Positions 24,363 to 35,300 of a stretch of DNA of 47,604 nt are shown here, piece by piece. The DNA lies in NCBI GenBank assembly GCA_020850715.1, contig JADZED010000024.1:1-47604 (forward strand), given 5' to 3'. How positions within the stretch are numbered: the first letter of the stretch is position 1; the number at the start of each line of letters is the position of its first letter. The position numbers and the translations under genes were made by a program. The stretch comes from Acidobacteriota bacterium (GTDB lineage: Bacteria; Acidobacteriota; Vicinamibacteria; Vicinamibacterales; CAVVIG01). The notes under the pieces were generated by a model that saw nothing but the letters and a program-made list of their open reading frames with translations, was not told the origin of the DNA and ran no database searches.

Positions 24363-27300
24363 ATGGCCGGCCCGACCCGCTCCCGCCGTGAATTGTCCGA
24401 GGCAGACCGCGGACGTCTGGCCGCCCGGCTCGCCGCCGGGCGGCGAGCCGCCGCCGGCCAGCGTATTCCGGCGCGTGAGGCCGGGGCGCCCGCGCCGCTC
24501 TCTTTCGGTCAGCAGCAGCTCTGGTTCCTGAACCGGGTCGCGCCGGGCAGCGGCTATGGGATCGCGCTCGCGCTGCCGCTCGAGGGGCCGCTCGACCCGG
24601 GCGCGTTGCGCCAGGCGATCGCCGCGATCGTCGATCGCCACGAGACGCTCCGGACCGTCTTCGTCGAGGACGCGGCCGGCGCCCGCCAACATGTCCTCGC
24701 GCCAGGCGCGCGTGGGCGGCCTCTCGAACTTGCGCTGCCGCTCGAAGATGTCAGCGGCGAGCCTCCGGACGCGGCGGCGCGACGGGCGGCAGAGGCCAGA
24801 GCGGCGTTCGCGGATCAGCGGTTCGATCTCGCCTCCGGGCCGCTGTTCCTGGCGCGCCTGCTCCGCTATTCCGACCGGCGTCACGATCTCCTCCTCTCGT
24901 TCCATCACATCGTCGCCGACGGATGGGCGGTCGGCGTCTTCGCGCGGGAGCTCGCGGCGGCCTACGCCGCGCTGGTTGACGGGCGGCCCCTCGACCTGCC
25001 GCCGCTGCCAATCCAGTACGGCGACTTCGCCGCGTGGCAGCGTGCGCACCTGCAGGGCGAGGTGCTCGAACGGGAGCTGGCGTTCTGGCGCGGGCAGCTC
25101 GCCGGCGCTGCGGTCGTCGAGCTGGCGCCCGATCGTCCGCGACCATCGGCGCCGACGTTTCGCGGTGCGGCCGAGCGCGTCGCCGTGCCTGCCTCGCTGG
25201 CGGGCGCCCTGCGCGACCTGGCGCGGCACGAGCGCGTCACGCTGTACTCCGTGCTGCTGGGCGCCCTGAAAGCGCTCCTGTTCCGGTGCACGGGACAGAG
25301 CGATCTCGCGATCGGCACGCCGATGGCCAATCGCACGCGACCGGAGGTCGAGCATCTGATCGGGCTGTTCGCCAACTCGGTGGTCGTGCGCAGCCGCGTC
25401 CAGCCGGCGATGACGTTTCGCGAGGTGCTGGCGCGAGAGCACGACGCGTCGATCGCCGCGGTCGAGCATCAGGATCTGCCCTTCGAGCGGCTGGTCCAGG
25501 ATCTGGCGCCGGTCCGCGACCTCGGGCGCAATCCGCTGTTCCAGATCGCGTTCAATCTCCTCGACGGCACCGGCGCTCCGCCTGTCGCCGGCCCGCTCCG
25601 GTTCCTCCCGCTGCAGGGGCTGACCGAGAACACGCGCTTCGACCTCGAGGTTCACGCCGTCGATCGCGGCGACGCCATCGGCATCGATTTCCTGTATGCC
25701 ACCGATCTGTTCGAGCGCGAGACCATGGCGCGCCTCCAGCGCAGCTACCTGCGCCTGCTCGCCGCCGCGGCCGACCAGCCCGATGCGCCGATCGGCACGC
25801 TCGCCGTGCTCGGCGAGGGCGCGCGGTCGGAGATCCTCGCCGCCGGCCGCGCCGATTCGCCCTACCCGCGCGAGGCCACGCTCGCCGAGCTGTTCGACGC
25901 GGCGGCCGCCCGCTTCGGCGGCGCGATTGCCATCGAGGACGGTTCCACCCGATGGACCTATACCGAGGCGGCGCAGCGCGCGCGCCGCCTGGCCGTGGCT
26001 CTCAGGGCGGCGGGTATCGGCCCGAACGCACCGGTCGGCGTGTGGCTGGAACGGGGCGCGCCGCTCGTCACGACGCTCGTCGGCGTGGCGCTTGCCGGCG
26101 GCGCCTACGTCCCGCTCGATCCGGGCCAGCCGCCCGGCCGGGCCGCCGCGGTGCTCGCCGACACCGGTACGCGCGTGATCGTCACGCGCGAAGCGCTCGC
26201 GGCCACCGTTCCGGACGGCGCGTGGCAGGTGATCGCGCTCGAATCGCTGGAGGGGGCGGCCATCGAGCCGCTCGCGCCGCGCGGCGCCGCGACCGACGCC
26301 GCCTACATCCTGTTCACCTCGGGCTCGACCGGCCGGCCGCACGGCGTCGGCGTGCCGCAGCGGGCGGTCGTGCGGCTGGTGTGCGGCGCAAACTACGTCG
26401 AGCTCGGCCCCGCGACGGTCATGGCCCAGTGCGCCACGGCCGCATTCGACGCCGCGACCTTCGAAATCTGGGGCGCGCTGCTGCACGGCGGCCGACTCGT
26501 GGTCGTGCCGACCGACGTCGCCGTCTCCCCCGGCGCACTCGCGGCCTACCTGCAGCGCACGGGGGTGACGACGATGTTCCTCACCACCGCGCTCATACAC
26601 CAAATCGGAAGGGAGCTGCCGGCGGCGCTCGCCGGCGTCGACACGGTGCTGTTCGGCGGCGAGGCAGTCGCACCGCGCTGGATCGCGGCCATCCGGGCAG
26701 CGGGCGGCCCGCGGCGTCTGGTGCACGTCTACGGACCGACCGAGACGACGACCTTCGCGACCTGGTCCGAGATCGCCGGCGTGAACCCCGACGACGCCAC
26801 GATTCCGATCGGCGGTCCGATTTCGCAGACCGCGTGCCACGTGCTCGACGCCGGAGGAGAGCTCTCACTGTTGGGAGTGCCCGGCGAGCTGCACATCGGC
26901 GGCGATGGCCTCGCCGATGGCTACCTGGGCGCGCCGCGCCTCACTGCCGAGAAGTTCGTGCCCGATGCGTTCGGGGGCGTCCCCGGCGCGCGCTTGTACC
27001 GGACCGGCGATCAGGTGCGGTGGAGACGGCCGGGCGTGATCGACTTTCTCGGCCGGCGCGACGGCCAGATCAAGCTGCGCGGATTCCGGATCGAGCTCGG
27101 CGAGGTCGAGGCGGCGCTCGCCTCGGCACCGGGCGTCGGCGGTTCGGTCGTCGTGGTCGACGGCGAGGGACCCGCACGTCGACTGATCGGCTACGTCGTG
27201 CCGCTGTCGGGCGCCGGCCTCGATCCGGCGGCGATCCGCGAAGCCGTCAAGGCGCAGCTCCCGGCCTACATGGTGCCGGCGGCGATCGTGCCGCTTGCCG

Positions 27301-30300
27301 CGTGGCCGTTGAATGCCAACGGCAAGGTGGACCGCCGGGCGCTGCCGCCGCCAGACGAGGAACGCGCCGCAGCCGGGTCGTTTGTCGCGCCGCAGACCGG
27401 GCTGGAGCAGACCGTTGCCGGCGTGTGGCAATCGGTGCTCGGCGTGGCGGCCGTCGGCACGTCGGACAACTTCTTCGATCTCGGTGGACACTCGCTGCTG
27501 CTGGTGCGCGTGCAGGGAGCGCTCGAAGCGGCACTCGGCCGGCCGGTGCCGCTGGTGGCGCTGTTTCGATATCCGACCGTCGGCGCGCTCGCGGCGCACC
27601 TGGACGGCAACGCGCCGGCTCAGGCGGAGGCGGCCGCGTTGCCCTCGGCCGGGCCGGCACCGCCGGACGAGCCGATCGCGATCGTCGGGCTGGCCGGGCG
27701 GTTTCCCGGCGCCCCCGACGTCGAGACGTTCTGGCGGAACGTGGCGGCGGGCGTCGAGAGCATCCGGCGGTTCACCGTCGGGGAGCTCGAGGCGGAAGGC
27801 GTGCCCGCCAGGATCTTCGACGATCCGCACTATGTGCCGGCGAAGGGCGTGCTCGACGACGCCGATCGGTTCGACGCGTCGCTGTTCGGCTATACGCCGC
27901 GGGAGGCGGCGCTGCTCGATCCGCAGCAGCGCGTGCTGCTGGAGTGCGCGTGGACGGCGCTCGAGCACGCGGGCTACGCGCCCACCGAGCCGATTCCGGA
28001 ACGGGTCGGCGTCTACGCCGGCGCCAGCGCCAGCTCGTACATCGGACAAATCGATCCGGCCGTGCTCCAGACCTACGGGCGGCACCAGCTGCTGCTGGCG
28101 ACCGACAAGGATTTCGCCGCCACTCGGGTGAGCTACAAGCTGGGGTTGCGGGGGCCGGCGGTCTCGGTGCAGACGGCCTGCTCGACCTCGCTGGTCGCGG
28201 TGCACGTGGCGTGTCAGGCGCTGCGGGCCGGCGAGTGCGAGCTGGCGCTGGCCGGCGGCGTGTCGGTGACCTCGCCGCTGTCGGGCGGGTATCTGTATCA
28301 GCCGGATGGGATCGCGTCGCCCGATGGCCGTTGCCGCCCGTTCGACGCGGCAGCGGCGGGGACGGTGGCGGGCAACGGCGTCGGCGTCGTGGTGCTGAAG
28401 CTCCTGCGTCTGGCCGTGGCGGCGGGAGACACGATCCACGCGGTGATCCGCGGCACGGCGATCAACAACGACGGCGCAGGCAAAGTGGGATTCACGGCAC
28501 CGAGCGTGACCGGGCAGGCGGCCGTGGTGCGAGCCGCACTGGCCGCGGCCGCGATCGATCCGGCGACCATCGGGTACGTGGAGGCGCACGGGACGGGGAC
28601 GGCGCTGGGCGACCCGATCGAAGTGGCGGCGCTGGGCGAGGCGTTCGGCGCGGGCGCCGGTCCGGGCACCTGCGCGCTGGGATCGGTCAAAGGGAACGTC
28701 GGGCATCTTGACGCGGCGGCCGGGGTGACGGGCCTCATCAAAGCGGTGCAGGCGCTGCGGCACCGGACGATTCCGCCGAGCCTGCACTTCACGCAACCCA
28801 ATCCACAACTGACGCTCGGTCCCTTCTATGTGCCGACCGCCGCGCAGCCCTGGCCGGCCCACCTCGTGCCGCGGCGCGCGGGCGTCAGCTCCTTCGGCAT
28901 GGGCGGGACCAACGCGCACGTCGTGCTTGAAGAGGCGCCGGCGCCGGAGGCACGGGCAGCCGCTGCCGCGTGGCAGGTGCTGCCGGTGTCCGGACAGACG
29001 GAGGCGGCAGCACTCGCGGCGGCCGCGCACCTGGCCGATTGCCTCGAGACCGATCCGGCAGTCACGCTGGCGGATGTCGCCTGCACGCAGCAGATCGGAC
29101 GGGCGGCGCTGCCGGTGCGCCTCGCGGTGGCAGGCGACAGCGCGATCGCCATTGCCGCGGCGCTGCGGCAGGCGCGCCCGACGCGGATCACCGGCGGCCA
29201 TCGGCCGCTCGTGTGGCTGTGTCCCGGGCAGGGCGTCGCGTTGGCGGGTGTCGCCGCGGCGATCGCGGCCGATGCCGTCTGCCGCGCGGAGCTCGACGCC
29301 TGTGCGGCCGCGGTGCAGACGGCCGATGCCGGCCTCGACCTGAACGCCGTGCTGACCGGCGGCACGATCGCGGCGGCCGAAACGCCGGTGGCCCTCGTGG
29401 CGGTGACGCTGGCGCTGGCGGCGAGGTGGCGCGCGTGGGGCCTGCAGCCGGCGGCCGTCTTGGGGCACAGCGTAGGGGAGCTGGCGGCCGCGGTGATTGC
29501 CGGCGTGCTGTCGCGCGAAGCCGCGCTGGACCTGGCGATCCTGCGCGGACGCCTGATGGCGGCGCAGCCTCCCGGCGGGATGCTGGCCGTGGCGGCCGGC
29601 GAGGCGGCCGTCGCCGCTCATCTCTCGCGCGAGGTGACGATCGCGGCCGTGAACAGCCCGACGCAGTGTGTCGTCGCCGGCCCGCATGCGGCGCTCGACG
29701 ACCTGGTCGTGCGATTGACCGCGGAGGGCCTCAGCGCGCAGCGGCTGCCGGCGCACGGCGCGTTTCATTCGCCGCTGATGGCCGGGGTCGTGGCGCCGCT
29801 CGCGGCCCGCGCCGCGCGGTGGCCGTCGGCGCCGCCGGCCGTGCCCTGGATCTCGAGCGTCACCGGCGTGCGGCTGGCGGCGGTGAACGCGGCGTACTGG
29901 GGTTCGCAGGTCACGTCGACGGTGCGGTGGACGGCCGCGCTCGAGACGGCCCGGGCGCTGAGCCCGGCGCCCGTGATTTGGCTGGAGGTTGGACCGGGGC
30001 GCACGCTGACCGGCCTGGCACGCGCCGGCGCGCCGGCGGGCGAGACCGCCGTTGCCTCGCTCGGTCCGGATCTGGCGGCCGGCGTCGCCCCCGCGCTGGC
30101 GCAGCTCTGGCAGGCGGGCGTGGCACTTGACTGGTCGGCCGGCCATCCGCCCGGCGCCCGGCGCCGCATCGCGTTGCCCACGTATCCGTTCCAGCGCGAG
30201 CGCTACTGGCTCGATCCCGCGCCGCCACCGTCGGCCGCCGGATCCCTCGACAGGAAGGCGTCCGTCGCGGACTGGCTGTACGCGCGCTGCTGGCGGCAGA

Positions 30301-32117
30301 CGCCGCCGAGTCGCAGCTCGAGCGGGAAGCAGCACGTCGTGCTGCTCGGCGACGCGGGCGGCGAGGCCGCGCTGCTGGCGCGCGCGCTCGAAGCACGCGG
30401 AGCAGTGGTGACGGCTGTTGTCCGCGGCGACCGCTGGCGCGCCGATCCCGGGCGCTACACCATCGATCCGGCCGTCGAGGCCCACTACGGGCAGCTCGCG
30501 GAGGCCCTGCGCCAATCGGAGCGCCGTCCGACGCGCCTCGTGCACGCGTGGAATGCGACCAGCGCTCCCCGTCCGCCTTGCTCGGCGGCTTCGCTGCGCG
30601 AGGCGCTCGATCGGGGGTTCTACAGTCTATTGTACGCGGCGCGCGGCTTCTCCTCGTCCGGCCCGCTGACCCTGAACGTGCTCTCGAATGCCACGCAGTC
30701 GGTGCAGGGCGACGAACTCGGCTCTCCGCTCGATGCGCCGCTGGTCGGGCTGTGCCGCGTCATCCCGCAGGAGCACCCGAACCTGCTGTGCCGGAGCATC
30801 GACGTCGCCGTCGGCGCGCACGCCGACCCGCGCCAGGTGGACGCGCTCGCCGCCGAGATCCTCTCGGAGAGCGACGACCGCGTGGTCGCCTGGCGGCACC
30901 AACGTCGCTGGATCGAGAGCTACGAGCCGATCGCCGCCGGCGCGGCGCGGACCTCGTCATTCCGGGAAGGCGGCGTCTATCTGATCACGGGCGGACTCGG
31001 ACGCATCGGGCTCGGCCTTGCCCTTCATCTCGCCCGCGTCAGCCGGGCCGCGTTGCTGCTGGTGGCGCGCACGCCTCTTCCGCCGGCCGATCGCTGGCCG
31101 CACTGGCTCGACACCCACGCGCCCGACGATCCGACGAGCGCGAGAATCCGCCAGCTTCGAGCCATCGAGGCGGCGGGCGGGCGTCCCATCGTGTTGACCG
31201 CGGACGTCGCCGACCGCGCGAAGATGATCGCGGCGCTCGCGGCCGCGGAGGAAGCGGTCGGGCCGATTCATGGCGTCGTGCACGCCGCGGGTGCGACGAG
31301 GGCCGGCGATTTCATGGCGCTGGCCGATCTGGATCGACCCGCCGCCGAGCGCCATTTCGCCTCGAAGGCCTTCGGCCTGCTCACGCTCGACGAGATCCTG
31401 CGGGAGCGCCGGCTCGACTTCCGTATCGTCATGTCCTCGCTGTCGTCGGTCCTCGGAGGATTGGGGTTCGGTCCGTATGCGGCCGCCAACGCCTTCATGG
31501 ACGGCCTCGCCGGGGGCGGCGCGCAGGGTGCCGGCGGCCGGTGGACGAGCATCCTGTGGGACGGCTGGGCGCTCGACGCCGGTCAGGGGACGCTGCTCGG
31601 AATGTCGCACGCCGAGGGGATCGAGGCGCTCGAACGGGTGCTCGAGGCAGGCGACCTGCCGGTCGTTGCCGTGTCGACCGCCGATCTGGCGGCGAGAATC
31701 GCCCGCTCGACGACGCGAACCGCCCCGCCGCCGGCTGCCATCGCCGAAAGCGTGCGGCGCGAGGTCCTGTCCTCGACCTTCGCCGAACCGCGCACCCTGG
31801 TTGAGCGGACGATCGTACACGCCTGGGAGCGCGCGCTGGGCGTGAGCGGTATCGGCGCCGCCGACAACTTCTTCGAGCTCGGCGGCGACTCCCTGCTCGC
31901 CGTGAGTCTGGTACCGGAGCTCGGCCGTGAGCTGCAGGTCGGCCTGACGGTGCGGCACCTTTGGAAAGCGCCGACCGTGGCCGGGCTCGCAGCCCTGGTC
32001 GACGATCTCCGGCGAACCGACGAAGACGTGCTGGCCAGCGCGCTGGATGCGGTGCACGGTCTTTCCGACGAGGAAGTCGATCGGCTGTTGGCAGACACCC
32101 GGCGAAGTCACGCCTGA
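24363..32117 (+). CDS. Hybrid NRPS-PKS: C-A-PCP-KS-AT-KR-ACP
   Basis: A 2584-residue two-module enzyme. The C domain has SFGQQQLWFL and HHIVADGWA from H181. The A domain has D696 and pocket code DAFFLGVTFK, an Ile/Val type; its A3 core is TSGSTGRPHG, with His660 for the usual Lys. The PCP serine is S1044. KS (about 1100-1530) has TACSTSL (Cys1273), EAHGTGT (His1409) and KGNVGHLDAA (His1448), so it looks active. AT has GHSVG (Ser1703) and HGAFHS, pointing to malonyl-CoA. KR (core from about 2204) has TGGLGRIG and Ser-Tyr-Asn. The ACP has GGDSL, Ser2510. Without DH, the module should extend Ile or Val by a beta-hydroxy C2 unit, giving a 4-amino-3-hydroxy acid (statine/isostatine type). The start at ATG 24363 is tentative; a TTG at 24324 is in frame. 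A 257-nt gap (32118-32374) with a weak 6-bp hairpin at 32120-32135 follows. Confidence 0.95.
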   Translation: MAGPTRSRRELSEADRGRLAARLAAGRRAAAGQRIPAREAGAPAPLSFGQQQLWFLNRVAPGSGYGIALALPLEGPLDPGALRQAIAAIVDRHETLRTVFVEDAAGARQHVLAPGARGRPLELALPLEDVSGEPPDAAARRAAEARAAFADQRFDLASGPLFLARLLRYSDRRHDLLLSFHHIVADGWAVGVFARELAAAYAALVDGRPLDLPPLPIQYGDFAAWQRAHLQGEVLERELAFWRGQLAGAAVVELAPDRPRPSAPTFRGAAERVAVPASLAGALRDLARHERVTLYSVLLGALKALLFRCTGQSDLAIGTPMANRTRPEVEHLIGLFANSVVVRSRVQPAMTFREVLAREHDASIAAVEHQDLPFERLVQDLAPVRDLGRNPLFQIAFNLLDGTGAPPVAGPLRFLPLQGLTENTRFDLEVHAVDRGDAIGIDFLYATDLFERETMARLQRSYLRLLAAAADQPDAPIGTLAVLGEGARSEILAAGRADSPYPREATLAELFDAAAARFGGAIAIEDGSTRWTYTEAAQRARRLAVALRAAGIGPNAPVGVWLERGAPLVTTLVGVALAGGAYVPLDPGQPPGRAAAVLADTGTRVIVTREALAATVPDGAWQVIALESLEGAAIEPLAPRGAATDAAYILFTSGSTGRPHGVGVPQRAVVRLVCGANYVELGPATVMAQCATAAFDAATFEIWGALLHGGRLVVVPTDVAVSPGALAAYLQRTGVTTMFLTTALIHQIGRELPAALAGVDTVLFGGEAVAPRWIAAIRAAGGPRRLVHVYGPTETTTFATWSEIAGVNPDDATIPIGGPISQTACHVLDAGGELSLLGVPGELHIGGDGLADGYLGAPRLTAEKFVPDAFGGVPGARLYRTGDQVRWRRPGVIDFLGRRDGQIKLRGFRIELGEVEAALASAPGVGGSVVVVDGEGPARRLIGYVVPLSGAGLDPAAIREAVKAQLPAYMVPAAIVPLAAWPLNANGKVDRRALPPPDEERAAAGSFVAPQTGLEQTVAGVWQSVLGVAAVGTSDNFFDLGGHSLLLVRVQGALEAALGRPVPLVALFRYPTVGALAAHLDGNAPAQAEAAALPSAGPAPPDEPIAIVGLAGRFPGAPDVETFWRNVAAGVESIRRFTVGELEAEGVPARIFDDPHYVPAKGVLDDADRFDASLFGYTPREAALLDPQQRVLLECAWTALEHAGYAPTEPIPERVGVYAGASASSYIGQIDPAVLQTYGRHQLLLATDKDFAATRVSYKLGLRGPAVSVQTACSTSLVAVHVACQALRAGECELALAGGVSVTSPLSGGYLYQPDGIASPDGRCRPFDAAAAGTVAGNGVGVVVLKLLRLAVAAGDTIHAVIRGTAINNDGAGKVGFTAPSVTGQAAVVRAALAAAAIDPATIGYVEAHGTGTALGDPIEVAALGEAFGAGAGPGTCALGSVKGNVGHLDAAAGVTGLIKAVQALRHRTIPPSLHFTQPNPQLTLGPFYVPTAAQPWPAHLVPRRAGVSSFGMGGTNAHVVLEEAPAPEARAAAAAWQVLPVSGQTEAAALAAAAHLADCLETDPAVTLADVACTQQIGRAALPVRLAVAGDSAIAIAAALRQARPTRITGGHRPLVWLCPGQGVALAGVAAAIAADAVCRAELDACAAAVQTADAGLDLNAVLTGGTIAAAETPVALVAVTLALAARWRAWGLQPAAVLGHSVGELAAAVIAGVLSREAALDLAILRGRLMAAQPPGGMLAVAAGEAAVAAHLSREVTIAAVNSPTQCVVAGPHAALDDLVVRLTAEGLSAQRLPAHGAFHSPLMAGVVAPLAARAARWPSAPPAVPWISSVTGVRLAAVNAAYWGSQVTSTVRWTAALETARALSPAPVIWLEVGPGRTLTGLARAGAPAGETAVASLGPDLAAGVAPALAQLWQAGVALDWSAGHPPGARRRIALPTYPFQRERYWLDPAPPPSAAGSLDRKASVADWLYARCWRQTPPSRSSSGKQHVVLLGDAGGEAALLARALEARGAVVTAVVRGDRWRADPGRYTIDPAVEAHYGQLAEALRQSERRPTRLVHAWNATSAPRPPCSAASLREALDRGFYSLLYAARGFSSSGPLTLNVLSNATQSVQGDELGSPLDAPLVGLCRVIPQEHPNLLCRSIDVAVGAHADPRQVDALAAEILSESDDRVVAWRHQRRWIESYEPIAAGAARTSSFREGGVYLITGGLGRIGLGLALHLARVSRAALLLVARTPLPPADRWPHWLDTHAPDDPTSARIRQLRAIEAAGGRPIVLTADVADRAKMIAALAAAEEAVGPIHGVVHAAGATRAGDFMALADLDRPAAERHFASKAFGLLTLDEILRERRLDFRIVMSSLSSVLGGLGFGPYAAANAFMDGLAGGGAQGAGGRWTSILWDGWALDAGQGTLLGMSHAEGIEALERVLEAGDLPVVAVSTADLAARIARSTTRTAPPPAAIAESVRREVLSSTFAEPRTLVERTIVHAWERALGVSGIGAADNFFELGGDSLLAVSLVPELGRELQVGLTVRHLWKAPTVAGLAALVDDLRRTDEDVLASALDAVHGLSDEEVDRLLADTRRSHA

Positions 32118-32374
32118 CCGCGCGTCCAGACGCGCATCACGCGGACATTAGTTCGTCGTCAGGCTGACTTTCATCCGTCGATGGGTAGCAACTCGCATCC
32201 CGCCATTCGACTAAACCATTCACGACAAGACGGTTGCACCGGGCGCCCCGGGCCGGCATCTCGGGGTCGGATCTTTGCTCAGGCAGTCGAGCGCACCCGA
32301 ATCTTCCTCCCCGACGCGACAGATTGCCGCGCGGGGCGGAGCAGCCAGGAATCTTCGTCGAGACCAACGCGCGG

Positions 32375-35300
32375 ATGCCGACCCAGGAGTTGTCGTCAAA
32401 GAAGCTCGCCCTGCTCGCGGAGATGCTCCGCGCGCGGGGCGGCGATGTGTCAACGCTGCCGATCCAGCCGGTGGCGCGAGAGCACGGGGCCGCGCCGCTG
32501 TCGTTCGCGCAGGAGCCGCTCTGGGTGCTGCACCAACTCGAGCCAGACTCGCCGGCATACAACGTACACGCGGCGCTGCCGCTTGACGGCGCGCTGCCGG
32601 CCGCCATGGTCGAACGGAGCCTGCGGACCATCGTCGGACGCCACGAGACCCTGCGCACGCGGTTTCACGAGGTCGACGGCAGGCCGGTGCAGATCGCCGG
32701 GGCCGTCGCCGACGGTCTGGAGGTCCCCGAGGTGGTCGACCTCCGATCGCTCGAAGACGAGGCGCGCCGCTGCGCCTACGAGCAGATCGGCCGCGACGCC
32801 GCCCGGCGGCCGTTCGATCTGAGCCGCGGCCCGCTGATGCGCGCCAGGATCGTGCGTCTGTCCGACGCGCAGCAGGTCCTGCTGCTGACGCTGCACCACA
32901 TCGTCACCGACGGCTGGTCGATGGGCATCCTGATTCGCGAGCTTCAGGAGCTCGTCGACGCGTTCTCGCACGGGCGGGAACCGCGCCTCCCGCGGCTCGA
33001 GATTCAGTACGGCGACTGGGCGTCCTGGCAGAGGGCGCTGGCCGACCCGGCGGCGCTGGAGCGCGGCCTGACGTTCTGGCGGCGGCAGCTCGACGGGATC
33101 GGACCGCTCGATCTGCCCGCCGACCGCCGCCGGCCGGCGACGCCGAGCTGCGAGGGGCGCGTCGAGGTCTGCATCGCCGGCCGCGAGCTCGTCGAGGCAC
33201 TGCGGGCGTTGAGCAGGCGCGCCGGCGTCACGCTCTTCACGACGCTGGTGGCCGCCTTCAAGGCGACCCTGCGTGCGTACAACGGCACCGACGCGGTGGT
33301 CGGGATTCCGGTGGCGAACCGCGAGCGCCGCGAACTGCAGCCGCTGATCGGGTACTTCGTGAACATGGTGGCGCTGCGCAGCCGCCTCGATCGGGACGCG
33401 AGCTTCCTCGACGCGCTGAAGCACGTGCACGGCGTGGTGTCCGATGCGCTGGCGCACCAGGACGTGCCTTTCGATCGGATCGTGTCCGAGCTCGTCCCGC
33501 AGCGCGACCCGGGCCGCACGCCGATCTTCCAGACCGTCTTCAGCCTCATCGACGCGCAGACGACGCTCGCCGGCGCGGCAGGTTCGGTCGCGGCGGGCAT
33601 GAGCAATGCGGTGCAGACGACCCGGTTCGATCTCGAAGCGCACGTCGTCGAGTCGCCCGACGCCCTCGCGATCAACTTCGTCTACGCCGCCGACCTGTTC
33701 GACGCCGCAACGGTGCGCGGCATCGCCGCCCACTACATGCGCGTCCTCCGCGCGGCTGCGGCCGATGCGCAGCAGACCGTGGGGACGCTTGGCGCGCTGA
33801 TGGACGGCTGCGATCGTGATGCGCAGCTGGCCGCGGCTGCCGGCGAGGCGACGGCTTCATATGGGGAAGAAGGCCTGGCCGCCCGCTTCGCTGCGCAGGC
33901 GACGGCGCGGCCCGACGCCGTGGCAGTCGAGTGCGGCGCCTCGCGGCTGACCTATGCGGAGCTCGCCGCGCGGGCGGCGCAGGTGGCGCACGCTCTGCAG
34001 GCGTACGGCGTCGGCGTGGACACGCCGGTGGGCGTGTGCATGCCCCGGGGAGTGGATCAGATTGTGGCCGTGCTGGGCGTCGTGCTCGCCGGCGCAGGCT
34101 ACGTCGCAATCGATCCGGACGACCCGCCCGAGCGCGTCGCCGGGCAGTGGGCCGATGCGGACGTGGCGGTGATCGTGGCCGGGTCGGCAGGTGTGCCCGG
34201 AGCGGAGGGCCGCGCGATCCTGCATCTGGCCGACACCGAGGCGGCGGAGACCTCCGACCCGGGTGTGCGACCGCCGCTGGACGCGCTTGCCTACGTGGCG
34301 TTCACTTCCGGATCGACCGGCCGGCCCAAGGGGGTGGCGATCCCGCAGCGCGGCGTCGTGCGGCTGCTGACCGGGCAGACCTACGTGCGGCTCGGGCCGG
34401 AGGAGACGCTGCTGCAGCTGGCGCCGGTGAGCTTCGACGCGTCGACGCTGGAAATCTGGGGTGCGCTGCTGCACGGTGGGCGGCTGGTCGTGTACCCGGA
34501 GCGGGTGCCCGCGCCCGCGGAGCTGGGCGCCGAACTGCGCGCGCACGGCGTCACGACGATGTGGCTGACCTCGTCGCTCTTCAACACCGTGATCGACCAG
34601 GTCCCGGAGGCGCTCGACGGCGTGCGGCAGCTGCTGGTTGGAGGCGAGGCGCTCTCGGTGCCCCATGTCCAGCGCGCCCTGTCGGCGCTGCCCAAGACGA
34701 CGCTGATCAACGGGTATGGGCCGACCGAGAACACGACGTTCAGCTGTTGCCACCGGATCCCGGCGGCGCTGCCCTCGGCGCCAGAATCGATTTCGCTGGG
34801 ACGCCCGGTCGCGCACACGCTGGCGTACGTGCTCGACGCGCGCGGGTCGCTCGTGCCTGCCGGCGTGCCGGGCGAGCTCCATGTCGGCGGCGCCGGACTG
34901 GCGCGCGGCTATGCCGGTGCGCCGCGGCTGACCGCAGAGCGTTTCGTCCCCGACGCCGTCAGCGGTCAGCCGGGCGCCCGGCTGTACCGGACAGGCGACA
35001 TCGTGCGGGTGCGACCCGACGGAACGCTGCAGTTCCTGGGGCGGCGCGACGATCAGGTGAAGCTGCGCGGGTACCGGATCGAGCTGGGCGAGATCGAAGC
35101 AGCGCTGATGCGGCTGCCTGGCGTGGCGGCGGCGGCGGCGGCGCTGCGGGGCACGGGCCCGCAGAAGCGCATCGTGGCGTACGTGGTGCCGGCGCCGGAG
35201 GCGGCGCTCGCGGGCCGCGCCCTCCGCGCGGCGCTGGAGACCGCGCTGCCGGCCTACATGGTGCCCGCCGTCGTGGTGCCGATCGCGGCGCTTCCGCTGA

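Noticed and set aside
32120..32135. Hairpins just after the stops at 14364 and 32117, considered as terminators
   Set aside because: Stems of 5-6 bp with no U-run; in DNA of this GC content such stems arise often by chance.
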